Shown here piece by piece: positions 24,902-34,304 of a DNA stretch of 44,524 nucleotides. The stretch is from an uncultured bacterium. Lineage in GTDB: Bacteria; Cyanobacteriota; Vampirovibrionia; Gastranaerophilales; Gastranaerophilaceae. Both the position numbers and the translations under genes were made by a program. Location of the stretch: positions 1-44,524 of the forward strand of contig CADBOZ010000089.1 of assembly GCA_902796515.1 (NCBI GenBank), read 5' to 3'. Position 1 is the first letter of the stretch. Each line of letters starts with the position of its first letter. A model generated the notes under the pieces. The model was not told the origin of the DNA and made no database searches. It saw nothing but the letters and a program-made list of their open reading frames with translations.

Positions 24902-27787
24902 ATGGAAAAACAATATAACCTAAGCTTTAAGAAAAACAGTATAGAAAAACTTCTGCTAAACCTCGATCAAAATCCATATTCGCAGAAAAATAAAGATTTC
25001 AGATATACGCTTTCTTTGATTTATGAGTTAATTGAAGAAGAATTTGCAGATACGTTTGATACTAAAAATCAAATTTTAAGGCAAACGGAGATTTTCCTTA
25101 ATAAAGACGGCAATAATGTAAGTATTTTTGTAACCCCGCCGTATAATTTCGACTATTATTTAAAATCAAAAGGTTCATTATACAAACTTCGCCCCGAATA
25201 CTTTAAAGACAACTACGGCTATAAAATAAGCCTTGATATGTTTTTTGAATATTTTACCGGAGTGGATGAAAATCTTGATTTATCGGACTGTACCGAAAGT
25301 TATAAATTTTATTTTAATCTTGTTCAATTTGTTAAGAAAACAGTTGAAAAGCTTCACTTTGTTCCGGCGGTAAATTTTAAAAAAGATACATTCAGCATAT
25401 ATTATGAGCCTTATTTCCAAAATAAAGATTTCTTAAAAGCTTATCATCAAATTATTGATAATGACGTATTAGACCCTGAAACAACAAAAAAACTTGTAGA
25501 AAAATATCTGAATTATATAATTTTTACATTTTTAGGGGTAAAACATTATCGTTTTAAAGACCTGAAAGCTGCTGTTTATCTTGTTAAAAACGGTGTTCAA
25601 AAAAGATTATATAAAGGAAACGACTTAGCCTCCGATATTCAAACATGGTTTGATGAAATGAGTCTTGGAAGCTACGATATAGTGCCCGTTTTTAATATAG
25701 AAAAACTTACCGATGAAAAATTCCTGCTCAGGATTTTAGCAAAAGATAAAACCAAAAATGAAGTAAAACAGCTTGAAGATTTAACGGACGAAGAAAAAAT
25801 ATTAATTGAAAAACAGATAAACTGGGCAACAAAATACATAGAAGACCTTGAAGACGTTACCATGGAGCTTGATTTATCGGGCGTCTACAAAATGATAACA
25901 AGAATTACTTATTATCTTGCACAGGCGGGTATGGAAGTTAATCTGCCGGAAGGTATGGATAATGTTATCATTCCGAGGGCTTCAATTAACGCTAAAATCA
26001 AACAAAAACGCATTCAGGATTTAAAAGATTTACTTGAAAACCCGACAGGCTCAACAATTTCTCTTGATGAGATAATGAGCTTTAATATTGAAATAGCTCT
26101 CGGAGATAATGAAAAAATATCCGCAGAAGAATTCAGAGAGCTTGCAAAAAATTCTCAAGGATTAATTAAATATAAAGATAAATACATTCTTATAGACAAG
26201 GAAGAAACGGATAAACTTCTGGCAAAACTTGAACATACGCCGAATTTAACCGTGAATAAAATGCAGCTGCTGCATAATGCATTATCGGGAAAAATCGACG
26301 ATTATGATTTCGATTACGACGAAGCATTTGCAAGAGTAATATCGGATTTTACCAAAGTAGAAGAAATAAGCCTGCCAAAAAATTTAAACGGAGAATTGAG
26401 AGCTTATCAAAAAATCGGCTTCAGATGGCTTTATACAAATATTTCCAAAGGCTTCGGATGCTGTATAGCTGATGATATGGGTCTTGGTAAAACAATTCAG
26501 GTTATAAGCCTAATTTTAAAATTAAAAGAAGATAAAAAGCTAAAAAGCCCCGCGCTTGTTGTATGTCCCACAACCCTTATGGGAAACTGGAAAAGAGAAT
26601 TAAATACATTTGCACCTTCGCTTAAATCACATATATATCACGGTTTCAACAGAGAATTTTCAACGAATTGCGATGTAATTTTAACAACTTATGCAATTTT
26701 AAGAATTGATTTGGAAAAATTCAGAAAAACAAACTGGGATTTGTTAATTATAGATGAAGCTCAAAATATTAAAAATCCGTCAACAAACCAAACACAGGCA
26801 ATTAAGGCAATTAAAGCAAGCATGAAAGTTGCTATGACGGGTACTCCTGTCGAAAACAGATTGTCCGAATTATGGAGTATATTTGATTTTATAAATAAAG
26901 GTTATCTTGGCTCGCTTGTTGATTTCGGAAAAAATTATTCAATTCCGATTGAAAGATTTAAAGAGCTGACACGTGCCGAAAAACTTAAAAAAGCAATAAG
27001 TCCGTTTATGCTAAGGCGTCTTAAAACAGATAAAACAATAATTTCGGATTTACCCGAAAAGATTGTTCTTGATGATTATTGCTACTTAACAAAAGCTCAG
27101 GTTGCGCTATACGAAAGAATATTAAATCAATCCATGGAAAACATTGCAAAATCCGGCGACAGAATGGGAAGAAGAGGCGCAATATTTAAGCTCATTACCA
27201 ATTTGAAGCAGGTTTGCAATCACCCCTATCATTTTCTGAAACATGGCGATATGTCCGCCAATGCTTCGGGTAAAACACAAAAATTAATGGATATATTGAG
27301 GAATATAACCGATAACAACGAAAAAGTCCTTGTATTTACGCAATATAAAGAAATGGGTTCAATTCTGGAAAACATTATAGCCGACGAATACAATAAAAGC
27401 CCTTTGTTCTTCCACGGCAGTTTAAATGTTAAACAAAGAGAAGAAATAATTAAACGTTTTCAGGAAGATATCGATGAAAAAATCATGATACTTTCCCTTA
27501 AAGCGGGCGGATTGGGACTCAACTTAACGAGCGCATCAAATGTTATACATTATGACCTCTGGTGGAATCCTGCCGTTGAAGATCAAGCAACGGACAGAAC
27601 ATACCGTATAGGTCAGGATAAAAATGTTATGATACACAGATTTATAACATTATCCACTTTTGAAGAAAAAATTGACAAAATCATAAAAGACAAAAGAGAA
27701 CTGGCAAATGCCGCAGTATTTGAAGGCGAAAAAACAATAACAGAGCTTTCTGATGATGAAATTTATGAAATATTCTCTCTTGCTTAA
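24902..27787 (+). CDS. SNF2-family helicase-like ATPase
   Basis: 961 residues. The first 480 form the N-terminal part seen in bacterial SNF2 proteins, ending in an acidic linker. The Swi2/Snf2 motor follows: LRAYQKIGFRWL, Walker A DDMGLGKT (524-531), motif II DEAQ (618-621) where the family usually has DEAH/DEAQ, MTGTPVENRL, then the helicase C domain with GLGLNLTSASNVIHYDLWWNPAVEDQATDR and YRIGQ. These motors move on double-stranded DNA to remodel bound proteins such as stalled RNA polymerase. No methyltransferase or nuclease neighbour points to a defence role. No ribosome site is obvious before the ATG; transcription may start very close to it. Confidence 0.92.
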   Translation: MEKQYNLSFKKNSIEKLLLNLDQNPYSQKNKDFRYTLSLIYELIEEEFADTFDTKNQILRQTEIFLNKDGNNVSIFVTPPYNFDYYLKSKGSLYKLRPEYFKDNYGYKISLDMFFEYFTGVDENLDLSDCTESYKFYFNLVQFVKKTVEKLHFVPAVNFKKDTFSIYYEPYFQNKDFLKAYHQIIDNDVLDPETTKKLVEKYLNYIIFTFLGVKHYRFKDLKAAVYLVKNGVQKRLYKGNDLASDIQTWFDEMSLGSYDIVPVFNIEKLTDEKFLLRILAKDKTKNEVKQLEDLTDEEKILIEKQINWATKYIEDLEDVTMELDLSGVYKMITRITYYLAQAGMEVNLPEGMDNVIIPRASINAKIKQKRIQDLKDLLENPTGSTISLDEIMSFNIEIALGDNEKISAEEFRELAKNSQGLIKYKDKYILIDKEETDKLLAKLEHTPNLTVNKMQLLHNALSGKIDDYDFDYDEAFARVISDFTKVEEISLPKNLNGELRAYQKIGFRWLYTNISKGFGCCIADDMGLGKTIQVISLILKLKEDKKLKSPALVVCPTTLMGNWKRELNTFAPSLKSHIYHGFNREFSTNCDVILTTYAILRIDLEKFRKTNWDLLIIDEAQNIKNPSTNQTQAIKAIKASMKVAMTGTPVENRLSELWSIFDFINKGYLGSLVDFGKNYSIPIERFKELTRAEKLKKAISPFMLRRLKTDKTIISDLPEKIVLDDYCYLTKAQVALYERILNQSMENIAKSGDRMGRRGAIFKLITNLKQVCNHPYHFLKHGDMSANASGKTQKLMDILRNITDNNEKVLVFTQYKEMGSILENIIADEYNKSPLFFHGSLNVKQREEIIKRFQEDIDEKIMILSLKAGGLGLNLTSASNVIHYDLWWNPAVEDQATDRTYRIGQDKNVMIHRFITLSTFEEKIDKIIKDKRELANAAVFEGEKTITELSDDEIYEIFSLA

Positions 27788-27789
27788 AA

Positions 27790-30138
27790 TTAAACGCCTA
27801 TTAAATTTTCAAGCTCTTCAATAGGAGAATTAATAAGACTTTTTTTGAAGTTAATTATCGCTTCAAATTCTTCTTTTAATTTTTCAAACAATTTGCTGTT
27901 TTTAAAATCTTCGTAGTCAAACGGTTTTATATATTCTATTTTATCAACATCAAGTATCTTAATCGAGCCTATTTCTTCCAGTATTTCAAGAGAAATTTCA
28001 ACAAAATACCCGCTCAGACACAATGCTCTTGAAAATCTTGTTATATCAATTTTTCCGTTTAGCTGGTTATTGCAATATTTAATCATACCGTTAATTTGTT
28101 TTATGTAATTTTCGATATTTTCATCGATTTTATAATTCATAAAATGAATTTTTTCAGGTTTTATTGAAGATATTATTTCAATCAAATCTTCCTTTGTACC
28201 TGGGTAATCAAAAAACATTAATCCCGAATGTTTATCGGGTTTTGACATAATATTATTTGAAATTGAATCATATTTTGCAAGAGTTTCTTTTACTTTCGGA
28301 CTTTTTGCCCAGATTGCTATATCAAGACCGTCTTTTTTTAAATATGCGGCAACCTGTTCAAGTATTCCTGTTTTTTTTCTGTGGTCAAAAAGCTTGAAGT
28401 TTTTCTTTTTGCTGATTTGCTCGCAATAAATATCAACAAGTTCAATTTGAACACTTTTTATATCGTTAAACACGTTTAATTTTAATCTGAATGCTATGTC
28501 GCACTTGGCATTAAGGGGTATATTCAGCTCGTTTTCCTGCCATTTTACAGCTTTTATTTTTTGACCGTTTTTTGAAAATATTAAACTCAAATGATTTTTT
28601 TCTTTGCCGAGAGGCTTAAAATCTTCAAGAATAACATCAAACATAGAAAATACGGGAACTTCATTATCCTGTCCGAAGGGCTCCATCTTATTTATTGTAT
28701 CTAAAATATTCAAATCAATATCTTCAGGGCAAAGCTCCGCATCCGTATATAAAATATCTTCGCCGATTTCTCCCGAATTATTTGAAACGGTATTTAATAA
28801 AGCTTCTTTTACCTGTTCAAACGATGTTTTACTTAAATCAAAACTGCATCCGCCCGCAAGCTTGTGCCCGCCGAAGCCCTCAAACAATTCTTCGTTTTCT
28901 TTTAATGTTTCATAAACATTTATTGTTTCATTACTTCTTATCGAGCATCTTGCATTATTGTTTTCATCAACCGTCATCAGGAAACAGGGTTTTGAATACT
29001 CTTCAACAATTTTAGATGCCACTATTCCGATAACCCCTACATGCCAGTCAGGATTTATAAGTATTATTGCAGGATTATTTTTTTCGTTTTTATGCTGTTT
29101 TAAGTACTCTTGAACGTCATTAAATGTTTCAAGGCATTTAGACTGCCTTATTTTATTATAGTTTTCAAGCTGCTCAATAATTATATCAAGCTTTGTATCG
29201 TTGTCTGTTGTTAAAAATTCAAACGATAATGATGCATTTGCAAGTCTGCCTACTGCATTTATCCTCGGAGCAAGAATAAAAGCTATGTCATAACTTGTAA
29301 TTTCGTTCTGGCAATGTTTTTTTAGAAGTCTGTATGCGGGTTTATAAGCTTCTTCGCCTTTTTTGTTCAATAATTCAAGGCAAACCGCAACCATTGAGCG
29401 ATTTTCACCTATAAGAGGAACAACATCCGCTACAATACCGAGTGATGCAATGATAAGAAGCTCGTCTTTCAGTTTATTATCTTCAATATCTTCCAATAGC
29501 GCAAGAGCAAGTTTATAAGCGACATTTGAGCCTGAATTATATGATAATGAAGTTATTACGTTAATATCCGTATCTTCTTTTATCGCACCTTGAACCTGCG
29601 GATTTATAACGGCATAAGCGGAAGGGATATCTCCGTCTGTTGAGTGATGGTCGGTTATTATTGTATCAACCTTAAAGCCTTTTAAAAGATTTATTTCCGA
29701 ACCGTTTGAAATTCCGCAATCAACCGTTATAACAAGTTTTACTTTTTCTTTTGAAATAAATTTTATAAGCTCTTTACTGTTCAATCCGTGACCGTGCAAA
29801 AGCCTGTCGGGAATAAATTCCATAACTTCTGCATTTAATTTTTTTAATGCCTTGTATAGTAATGTTGTACTTGTAACGCCGTCACAGTCAAAATCACCCC
29901 ATATTAGTATTTTTTCTTTTTTTTCAATTGCTTTTAATATTCTATCCTTTGCCTTTTGCATATCAGAAAAGGCATAAGGGCTTATAAAATACTTCCTTGA
30001 AGGATTTAAAAATTCTTCCGTTTTTTCGGGAGTATCTATATTCTTTATAGCAAGAAGCTCTTCTAAAAGACTGTCTTTTAGCGAGCTTCTTTGAATATTT
30101 GTATTATTTTTTCTAACGGCAATTTTGCGGTAATTCAT
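27790..30138 (-). CDS. recJ: Single-strand-specific DNA exonuclease RecJ
   Basis: 782 residues. DHH domain motifs: GDFDCDG (81-87) with metal-binding aspartates, TVDCG, and ITDHH (161-165), then LAPRINAVGR. The DHHA1 domain follows with GFGGHKLAGGCSF, then the OB-fold part and a C-terminal extension of about 200 residues, as in Firmicutes-type RecJ (E. coli RecJ is 577 residues). It degrades single-stranded DNA 5' to 3' in recombination and mismatch repair. Its stop is two bases from that of the SNF2 gene, and it lies one base from the end of the Bax-inhibitor-like gene upstream on the same strand, with which it is probably co-transcribed. Confidence 0.95.
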   Translation of the reverse strand: MNYRKIAVRKNNTNIQRSSLKDSLLEELLAIKNIDTPEKTEEFLNPSRKYFISPYAFSDMQKAKDRILKAIEKKEKILIWGDFDCDGVTSTTLLYKALKKLNAEVMEFIPDRLLHGHGLNSKELIKFISKEKVKLVITVDCGISNGSEINLLKGFKVDTIITDHHSTDGDIPSAYAVINPQVQGAIKEDTDINVITSLSYNSGSNVAYKLALALLEDIEDNKLKDELLIIASLGIVADVVPLIGENRSMVAVCLELLNKKGEEAYKPAYRLLKKHCQNEITSYDIAFILAPRINAVGRLANASLSFEFLTTDNDTKLDIIIEQLENYNKIRQSKCLETFNDVQEYLKQHKNEKNNPAIILINPDWHVGVIGIVASKIVEEYSKPCFLMTVDENNNARCSIRSNETINVYETLKENEELFEGFGGHKLAGGCSFDLSKTSFEQVKEALLNTVSNNSGEIGEDILYTDAELCPEDIDLNILDTINKMEPFGQDNEVPVFSMFDVILEDFKPLGKEKNHLSLIFSKNGQKIKAVKWQENELNIPLNAKCDIAFRLKLNVFNDIKSVQIELVDIYCEQISKKKNFKLFDHRKKTGILEQVAAYLKKDGLDIAIWAKSPKVKETLAKYDSISNNIMSKPDKHSGLMFFDYPGTKEDLIEIISSIKPEKIHFMNYKIDENIENYIKQINGMIKYCNNQLNGKIDITRFSRALCLSGYFVEISLEILEEIGSIKILDVDKIEYIKPFDYEDFKNSKLFEKLKEEFEAIINFKKSLINSPIEELENLIGV

Positions 30139-30139
30139 T

Positions 30140-30865
30140 TTATCTTCTGCTGTTTAATTGAGCTAATAATCTTAAAATTTCAAAATAAAACCATACAAGA
30201 GTAACAAGAAGTCCGAATGCTCCATACCATTCATAGTAATCGGGAGCCATATTTTGACTTCCTCTTTCAATAAAGTCAAAGTCCATAATGAAATTTAAAG
30301 CTGCAATTACGCAGATAAATCCGCTGATTGCAATTCCCGTCAAAGTTCCGAAGGGTAATACGGAATGTCCCATAAGCCCTGCTATAAATGCAATTAAATA
30401 ATATATTGCTATACCTAAAGTTGCCGTAAAAATAACTTTTCTGAATTTTTCGGTTGCCTGAATAATTTTTGTTTTATACAAAAGCAGCATGGAAAGCAGA
30501 GTTGTAACGGTTATTGCAACGGCGTTAACAACAATTCCGTTGTACAAAGCTTCAAAAGTATAGCTTACCGAACCCAGAAGCAACCCTTCGCAAACCGCAT
30601 ACATACTTCCTGTTATTTTTGCCGTATTCGGCTTAAAAGACGTAATAAGCGCAAGTACAAAACCTGAAATCGCAGATACCGTAGCAATCAGCATAGCTTT
30701 ATCGCTAAAACCTTTTGCCATTAAATTCCATGTGAAACATCCGGCAAGTATAACAACAGCCAAAAAGAACAAGGTTTTATTAATAGAACCCTGCACCGTC
30801 ATCGGCTTCGAATCCAATATAACATTTTCCATTACATTTTCTCTGAACATAGGATTAGATGTCAT
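30140..30865 (-). CDS. Bax inhibitor 1/YccA-like membrane protein
   Basis: 241 residues from the chosen ATG at 30865, which has a strong agaggagg site just upstream. The longer frame to 31036 would add 57 residues, would run antisense into coaE, and lacks a ribosome site, so I reject it. Seven hydrophobic segments follow, beginning with LFFLAVVILAGCFTW. The end carries MDFDFIERG and YEWYGAFGLLVTLVWFYFEILRLLAQL, with the acidic and aromatic residues typical of the bacterial BaxI_1 family (PF12811-like). Family members form pH- or calcium-sensitive leak channels in the membrane; the role in bacteria is poorly known. Confidence 0.9.
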   Translation of the reverse strand: MTSNPMFRENVMENVILDSKPMTVQGSINKTLFFLAVVILAGCFTWNLMAKGFSDKAMLIATVSAISGFVLALITSFKPNTAKITGSMYAVCEGLLLGSVSYTFEALYNGIVVNAVAITVTTLLSMLLLYKTKIIQATEKFRKVIFTATLGIAIYYLIAFIAGLMGHSVLPFGTLTGIAISGFICVIAALNFIMDFDFIERGSQNMAPDYYEWYGAFGLLVTLVWFYFEILRLLAQLNSRR

Positions 30866-30892
30866 AGTTTCCTCCTCTAAAAAATTCGTAAT

Positions 30893-30921
30893 TGAATTAT
30901 ACACCAATTTCAAGTTAAAAT
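30893..30921. promoter_or_regulatory. Divergent promoters of coaE and the Bax-inhibitor-like gene
   Basis: Plus strand: TTGAAT (30893-30898), 17 bp, TAAAAT (30916-30921); start would be at or next to the coaE ATG (30929). Minus strand: TATAAT (complement of 30896-30901), giving a leader of about 23 bases before the ATG at 30865. Confidence 0.45.
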
Positions 30922-30928
30922 AAAGGAC

Positions 30929-31477
30929 ATGATAAAAATAGCTGTAACAGGTAATATCGCATCGGGCAAATCCGCTGCCGAAAAAATAATCGAAAAATCG
31001 GGCTATCCCGTATACGACCTTGACAAAATCTCTCATATGCTTCTTGAAAGTAAATGCAGGGATAAAATTTTAAAAGAATTCGGCACTATTGAAAGAAATG
31101 AACTTGCAAATATTGTTTTTTCAAACAAAAACGAACTTTTAAAACTGGAAAATATTATATATCCCGAATTAAAAAAAGAAATTTCGGAAATTTTTGGAAA
31201 GAACAAAGAAAAAAACGCTGTTTTTATATCGGGAGCTTTAATTATTGATAAAGGCTTTGATAAATTATTTGATAAAATAATTTTTATTGATGCGGATTAT
31301 AATTTAAGACTGCAAAGACTTATTAAAAGAAATAACTACACTCTTGAAGAGGCTAAAAAAAGAATTGACGCGCAGAATGATAAAAACAAATATTCGGCAG
31401 ACTTTATAATTGAAAATAACGGTAATATCGATGAACTTAATAAGAAAATTTCGGAAGTTTTAAAAAGCATAAATTAA
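30929..31477 (+). CDS. coaE: Dephospho-CoA kinase
   Basis: 182 residues. The P-loop GNIASGKS (8-15) is near the start and YDLDKISHMLL, the substrate-binding Asp region, follows. FIDADYNLRLQRLIKRN is the lid segment of this kinase family. It adds the 3'-phosphate to dephospho-CoA in the last step of CoA synthesis. It is a little shorter than the usual 195-206 residues. The predicted promoter places the transcript start almost on the ATG, and the purine run aaagga is only one base away from it, so a leaderless or nearly leaderless message is possible. Confidence 0.92.
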   Translation: MIKIAVTGNIASGKSAAEKIIEKSGYPVYDLDKISHMLLESKCRDKILKEFGTIERNELANIVFSNKNELLKLENIIYPELKKEISEIFGKNKEKNAVFISGALIIDKGFDKLFDKIIFIDADYNLRLQRLIKRNNYTLEEAKKRIDAQNDKNKYSADFIIENNGNIDELNKKISEVLKSIN

Positions 31478-31587
31478 ATTCTGCAATCATAACTAAAACA
31501 TTCGGGTTACATTTCTTATAACTCACTTGATTTTTTTTATTTATTAAATATTATTAAAATATTGATATCTTATGAAAGGATGTAGAA

Positions 31588-31779
31588 ATGTCAGTATATT
31601 GCGAAATCTGTGGAAAAGGTTCCTTAAAATCAGCTAAGATTTCGTTCTCACATAAACAAAATGTACACAGACAGCTTCCGAATTTGCAATCAGTTAAAGT
31701 TAAACTTGCAGACGGTTCTGTTAAGAAAATGCATGTATGTACATCTTGTATAAGAGCGGGAAAATTCACAAAAGCATAA
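31588..31779 (+). CDS. rpmB: Ribosomal protein bL28
   Basis: 63 residues, the short form of L28 in the large ribosomal subunit. CEIC (Cys5, Cys8) and CTSC (Cys51, Cys54) make a four-cysteine zinc site, the C+ form of the protein. The central segment HRQLPNLQSVKV is typical of bL28. An aaagga site precedes the ATG. It stands alone between coaE and a clear terminator, so it is probably transcribed by itself. Confidence 0.95.
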   Translation: MSVYCEICGKGSLKSAKISFSHKQNVHRQLPNLQSVKVKLADGSVKKMHVCTSCIRAGKFTKA

Positions 31780-31800
31780 TGCTTGGAAATTAAAATTTTG

Positions 31801-31847
31801 AAAAAGACGGTTGGATTATTGGTTTATGATTTCTTGCCGTCTTTTTT
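31801..31847 (+). terminator. Intrinsic terminator of rpmB
   Basis: AAAAAGACGG (31801-31810) pairs exactly with CCGTCTTTTT (31837-31846) across a 26-nt loop, and the stem ends in a T run. It lies 22 bases after the rpmB stop codon. Confidence 0.85.
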
Positions 31848-31883
31848 AATAAATTAATATACTTGTTCCGGATGGAGTTAACT

Positions 31884-33068
31884 TTGAGAATTGGAATATA
31901 TCTAGGAGATATAAAAGACCCCGAATCAATAGGGGATTTAACTTTTGAATTATCGTTTATTGATGAACTTATTAAGCAAGAAACAAATCATGAGTTTGTC
32001 ATTTATTATTTCGGAAAAAAGGCATTTTTTAATAATTCCAAAAATATTAAATTTAAGTGCCTGAAATATTTTAAAAAACCCGAAATATCTATAATTCCCT
32101 TTAAAATTAACACATACAAAACTCCGTTTTGCCCGCTCAACCACAGACTTAAAATTGATAAAATCAATGTCGTATTTTTCCTGACTCCGTATCTGCATGA
32201 ACACATAGAAGTGCCTTATTATACGGTCATAAGGGATGTTGCTCACAGAATTCTTCCGCATTTTCCGGAGTTTAATAATACCCATACCTTTGAAAAGATT
32301 GAAAAAAGACTAAATGTATTTTTATCCTCCGCTTCGAAGATAATCACTTGTAATAATATTGCAAAAAATGACATTAAAACCCTTTATGATGTCATTGATG
32401 AAAACATAATAATTCAAAATATCCCTTATCCAAATTGGTTGACAAAAGCAAAAGAGGATAATTCAATTCTCAGAAACAATTCTCTTAATAAAAACAGCTA
32501 TATAATTTATCCGGCACAATATTGGACGCACAAAAACCATATAAGGCTTATTCTGGCATCAAAAATTATGCAGGAGCAAAATATCAATTTAAAGGTTGTA
32601 TTTACGGGGTATGACAGAGGAAACAAGCAATATTTAATAAATGAAGCAGCTAAACTTAATCTTGAAAATGAAATAATTTTCCTTGATTATGTAAGCCACG
32701 ATGAGCTAAAAGCGCTTTATAAAAACGCATACGCTCTTGTTTATCCGTCACTTGCTGGCCCCGACAGCGTTGTTGCACTCGAAGCAATGTATTACAACTG
32801 TCCGGTGTTAATATCAAATCATTTCGGCTACAACGAGCAGCTAAAATCCGCTGCGTTATATTTTAATCCTCTTGATGAAAATGATATAGTGGAAAAAATA
32901 AAAATGCTTAATGATATAGCATTTAAGGATGACTTAATATCGCAGGGAAATCTTTTAATAAAAGAAAATACTTCAAAAAACTATGTCGACAAGTTTTTAA
33001 ACATTATGGATAGTTTTTATTTAACAAGGATGTGTTGGTCGCTTGAAGAAAGTTATCAGGAAAAATGA
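31884..33068 (+). CDS. GT-B fold glycosyltransferase (GT4-like)
   Basis: About 395 residues. I place the start at TTG 31884 (MRIGIYLGD), which has a ggag ribosome site six bases upstream; ATG 31872 and TTG 31863 are in the same frame and possible. The C-terminal half has GT4 features: YPAQYWTHKNHIRLILA, VFTGYDRG, a FLDYVSHDELKALYKNAYALVYPSLAGPDSV stretch and the nucleotide-sugar E-x7-E motif region (ALEAMYYNCPVL). It should transfer a sugar from an activated donor in glycan or cell-surface polysaccharide synthesis; donor and acceptor cannot be told. The stop overlaps the start of the next gene (ATGA). Confidence 0.88.
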   Translation: MRIGIYLGDIKDPESIGDLTFELSFIDELIKQETNHEFVIYYFGKKAFFNNSKNIKFKCLKYFKKPEISIIPFKINTYKTPFCPLNHRLKIDKINVVFFLTPYLHEHIEVPYYTVIRDVAHRILPHFPEFNNTHTFEKIEKRLNVFLSSASKIITCNNIAKNDIKTLYDVIDENIIIQNIPYPNWLTKAKEDNSILRNNSLNKNSYIIYPAQYWTHKNHIRLILASKIMQEQNINLKVVFTGYDRGNKQYLINEAAKLNLENEIIFLDYVSHDELKALYKNAYALVYPSLAGPDSVVALEAMYYNCPVLISNHFGYNEQLKSAALYFNPLDENDIVEKIKMLNDIAFKDDLISQGNLLIKENTSKNYVDKFLNIMDSFYLTRMCWSLEESYQEK

Positions 33069-34303
33069 CAATAATATTTTTTGCAATACTTATATTTTTG
33101 ATAATAATTTTCATATTTGTTTCAATTTTTCTTGTTTTTAAAACTAAACAGGAAAAACGTGATGCCGTTATTGATTTTGCAAATAAAATCCTTGAAGAAA
33201 AAGGGTTTGTTCCGCTTCATATTTTATATTTAAACCCTTCAAAAGTTGCGGCAATAAATGCCAAACAAACAACACTTGCCGTAATAACATTAAATTCTCC
33301 GGAAAATTATTTATATGAAGAAATAAATTATTTTCTTATTGTATCTATTGAAAAAACTCCGGTATGCATTAATGTTGCATACATTTCTAACGGCGAAAAG
33401 AATATTTTAACTTTAAACAGAACGAAAGAAACGGAAGATTTTGTTTACAGAATGTATAAAAACGCAACCGTAAGAAAGCTTTCTCAAAAGTATAATATCA
33501 AAACCTTCAGCCTCACAAGCGGAAGCGACTGGGATTGCAGCTATGTCTGGGCTTATTTTGCTCAAAGAGCACTTTTGGCATATCATAAAAATACCGGAAA
33601 AACAGCATCGTATAAATTAAGCCTATTAAAAGAATTTTTTACTCTTGATACAAAATACAGCTATTTTCAAGCCCCGATTTTAGGGATAGCACAACAATTA
33701 TTTGTATATGAAAAAAGCTTCTTAGACGAACTGTTTAAACTGTTGCTTGCGGCAATAAAACAAAAAGCGGCTCCTGTTTTTGCGGATAAAATCTTTTATG
33801 ATGACTACAGCAATATAGTATACCTTACAAACGGTGTTAATTCCCTTCAGTCAATTATAATAAATGAAATTGATGATGTTTATTACGGAGATAACAGGTT
33901 AACTTTTACTCTGAAAGACGAAGACAGAGAAATTAACTTCCTTGCCGATAAAAATTTTATTGAAGAATTTATCAATTTCACAACAACGTACAATCTTAGA
34001 AAAATTGCAAACAACTTTAATTACAATATGGATAAATTAATCAACACAACGGAAAGTACAAAATTTATTATTGACTATACAAGGGACAGAGTAATTTATT
34101 GCGCTAATTTTGATAAATTTTCAAAGTTTTCATACATTACAATAGCCTTTAGCAACCTTGAAACAGCCGAGCTCGAAAAATCAGGAACCGTTTATTTTGT
34201 TAGAATAAGCACCAAAAACAACGAAATTATTGATGTATCATGCAAAAAATCCTCGGTTGCACAATATATTATGGCACAGCTGACAACGATTATTAATAAA
34301 TAA
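33065..34303 (+). CDS. Membrane-anchored protein of unknown function
   Basis: 412 residues. One N-terminal transmembrane helix (about 3-26) is followed by basic residues, so the rest is probably in the cytoplasm. The soluble part is mixed alpha/beta and has a segment LTSGSDWDCSYVWAYFAQRALLAYH near 153-177, but no family or active site that I can name. The start codon overlaps the stop of the glycosyltransferase, which suggests that the two work together at the membrane. The stop is one base from that of the convergent GT-C-like gene. Confidence 0.7.
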   Translation: MTIIFFAILIFLIIIFIFVSIFLVFKTKQEKRDAVIDFANKILEEKGFVPLHILYLNPSKVAAINAKQTTLAVITLNSPENYLYEEINYFLIVSIEKTPVCINVAYISNGEKNILTLNRTKETEDFVYRMYKNATVRKLSQKYNIKTFSLTSGSDWDCSYVWAYFAQRALLAYHKNTGKTASYKLSLLKEFFTLDTKYSYFQAPILGIAQQLFVYEKSFLDELFKLLLAAIKQKAAPVFADKIFYDDYSNIVYLTNGVNSLQSIIINEIDDVYYGDNRLTFTLKDEDREINFLADKNFIEEFINFTTTYNLRKIANNFNYNMDKLINTTESTKFIIDYTRDRVIYCANFDKFSKFSYITIAFSNLETAELEKSGTVYFVRISTKNNEIIDVSCKKSSVAQYIMAQLTTIINK

Positions 34304-34304
34304 T

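Noticed and set aside
24902-27787. SNF2 helicase as part of a DISARM-like or other defence island
   Set aside because: Its neighbours are gloA and recJ; no methyltransferase, phospholipase D or other defence gene is adjacent.
30866-31036. N-terminal extension of 57 residues for the Bax-inhibitor-like protein
   Set aside because: The strong agaggagg site precedes ATG 30865, the extension is antisense to the start of coaE, and its sequence is not like the family.
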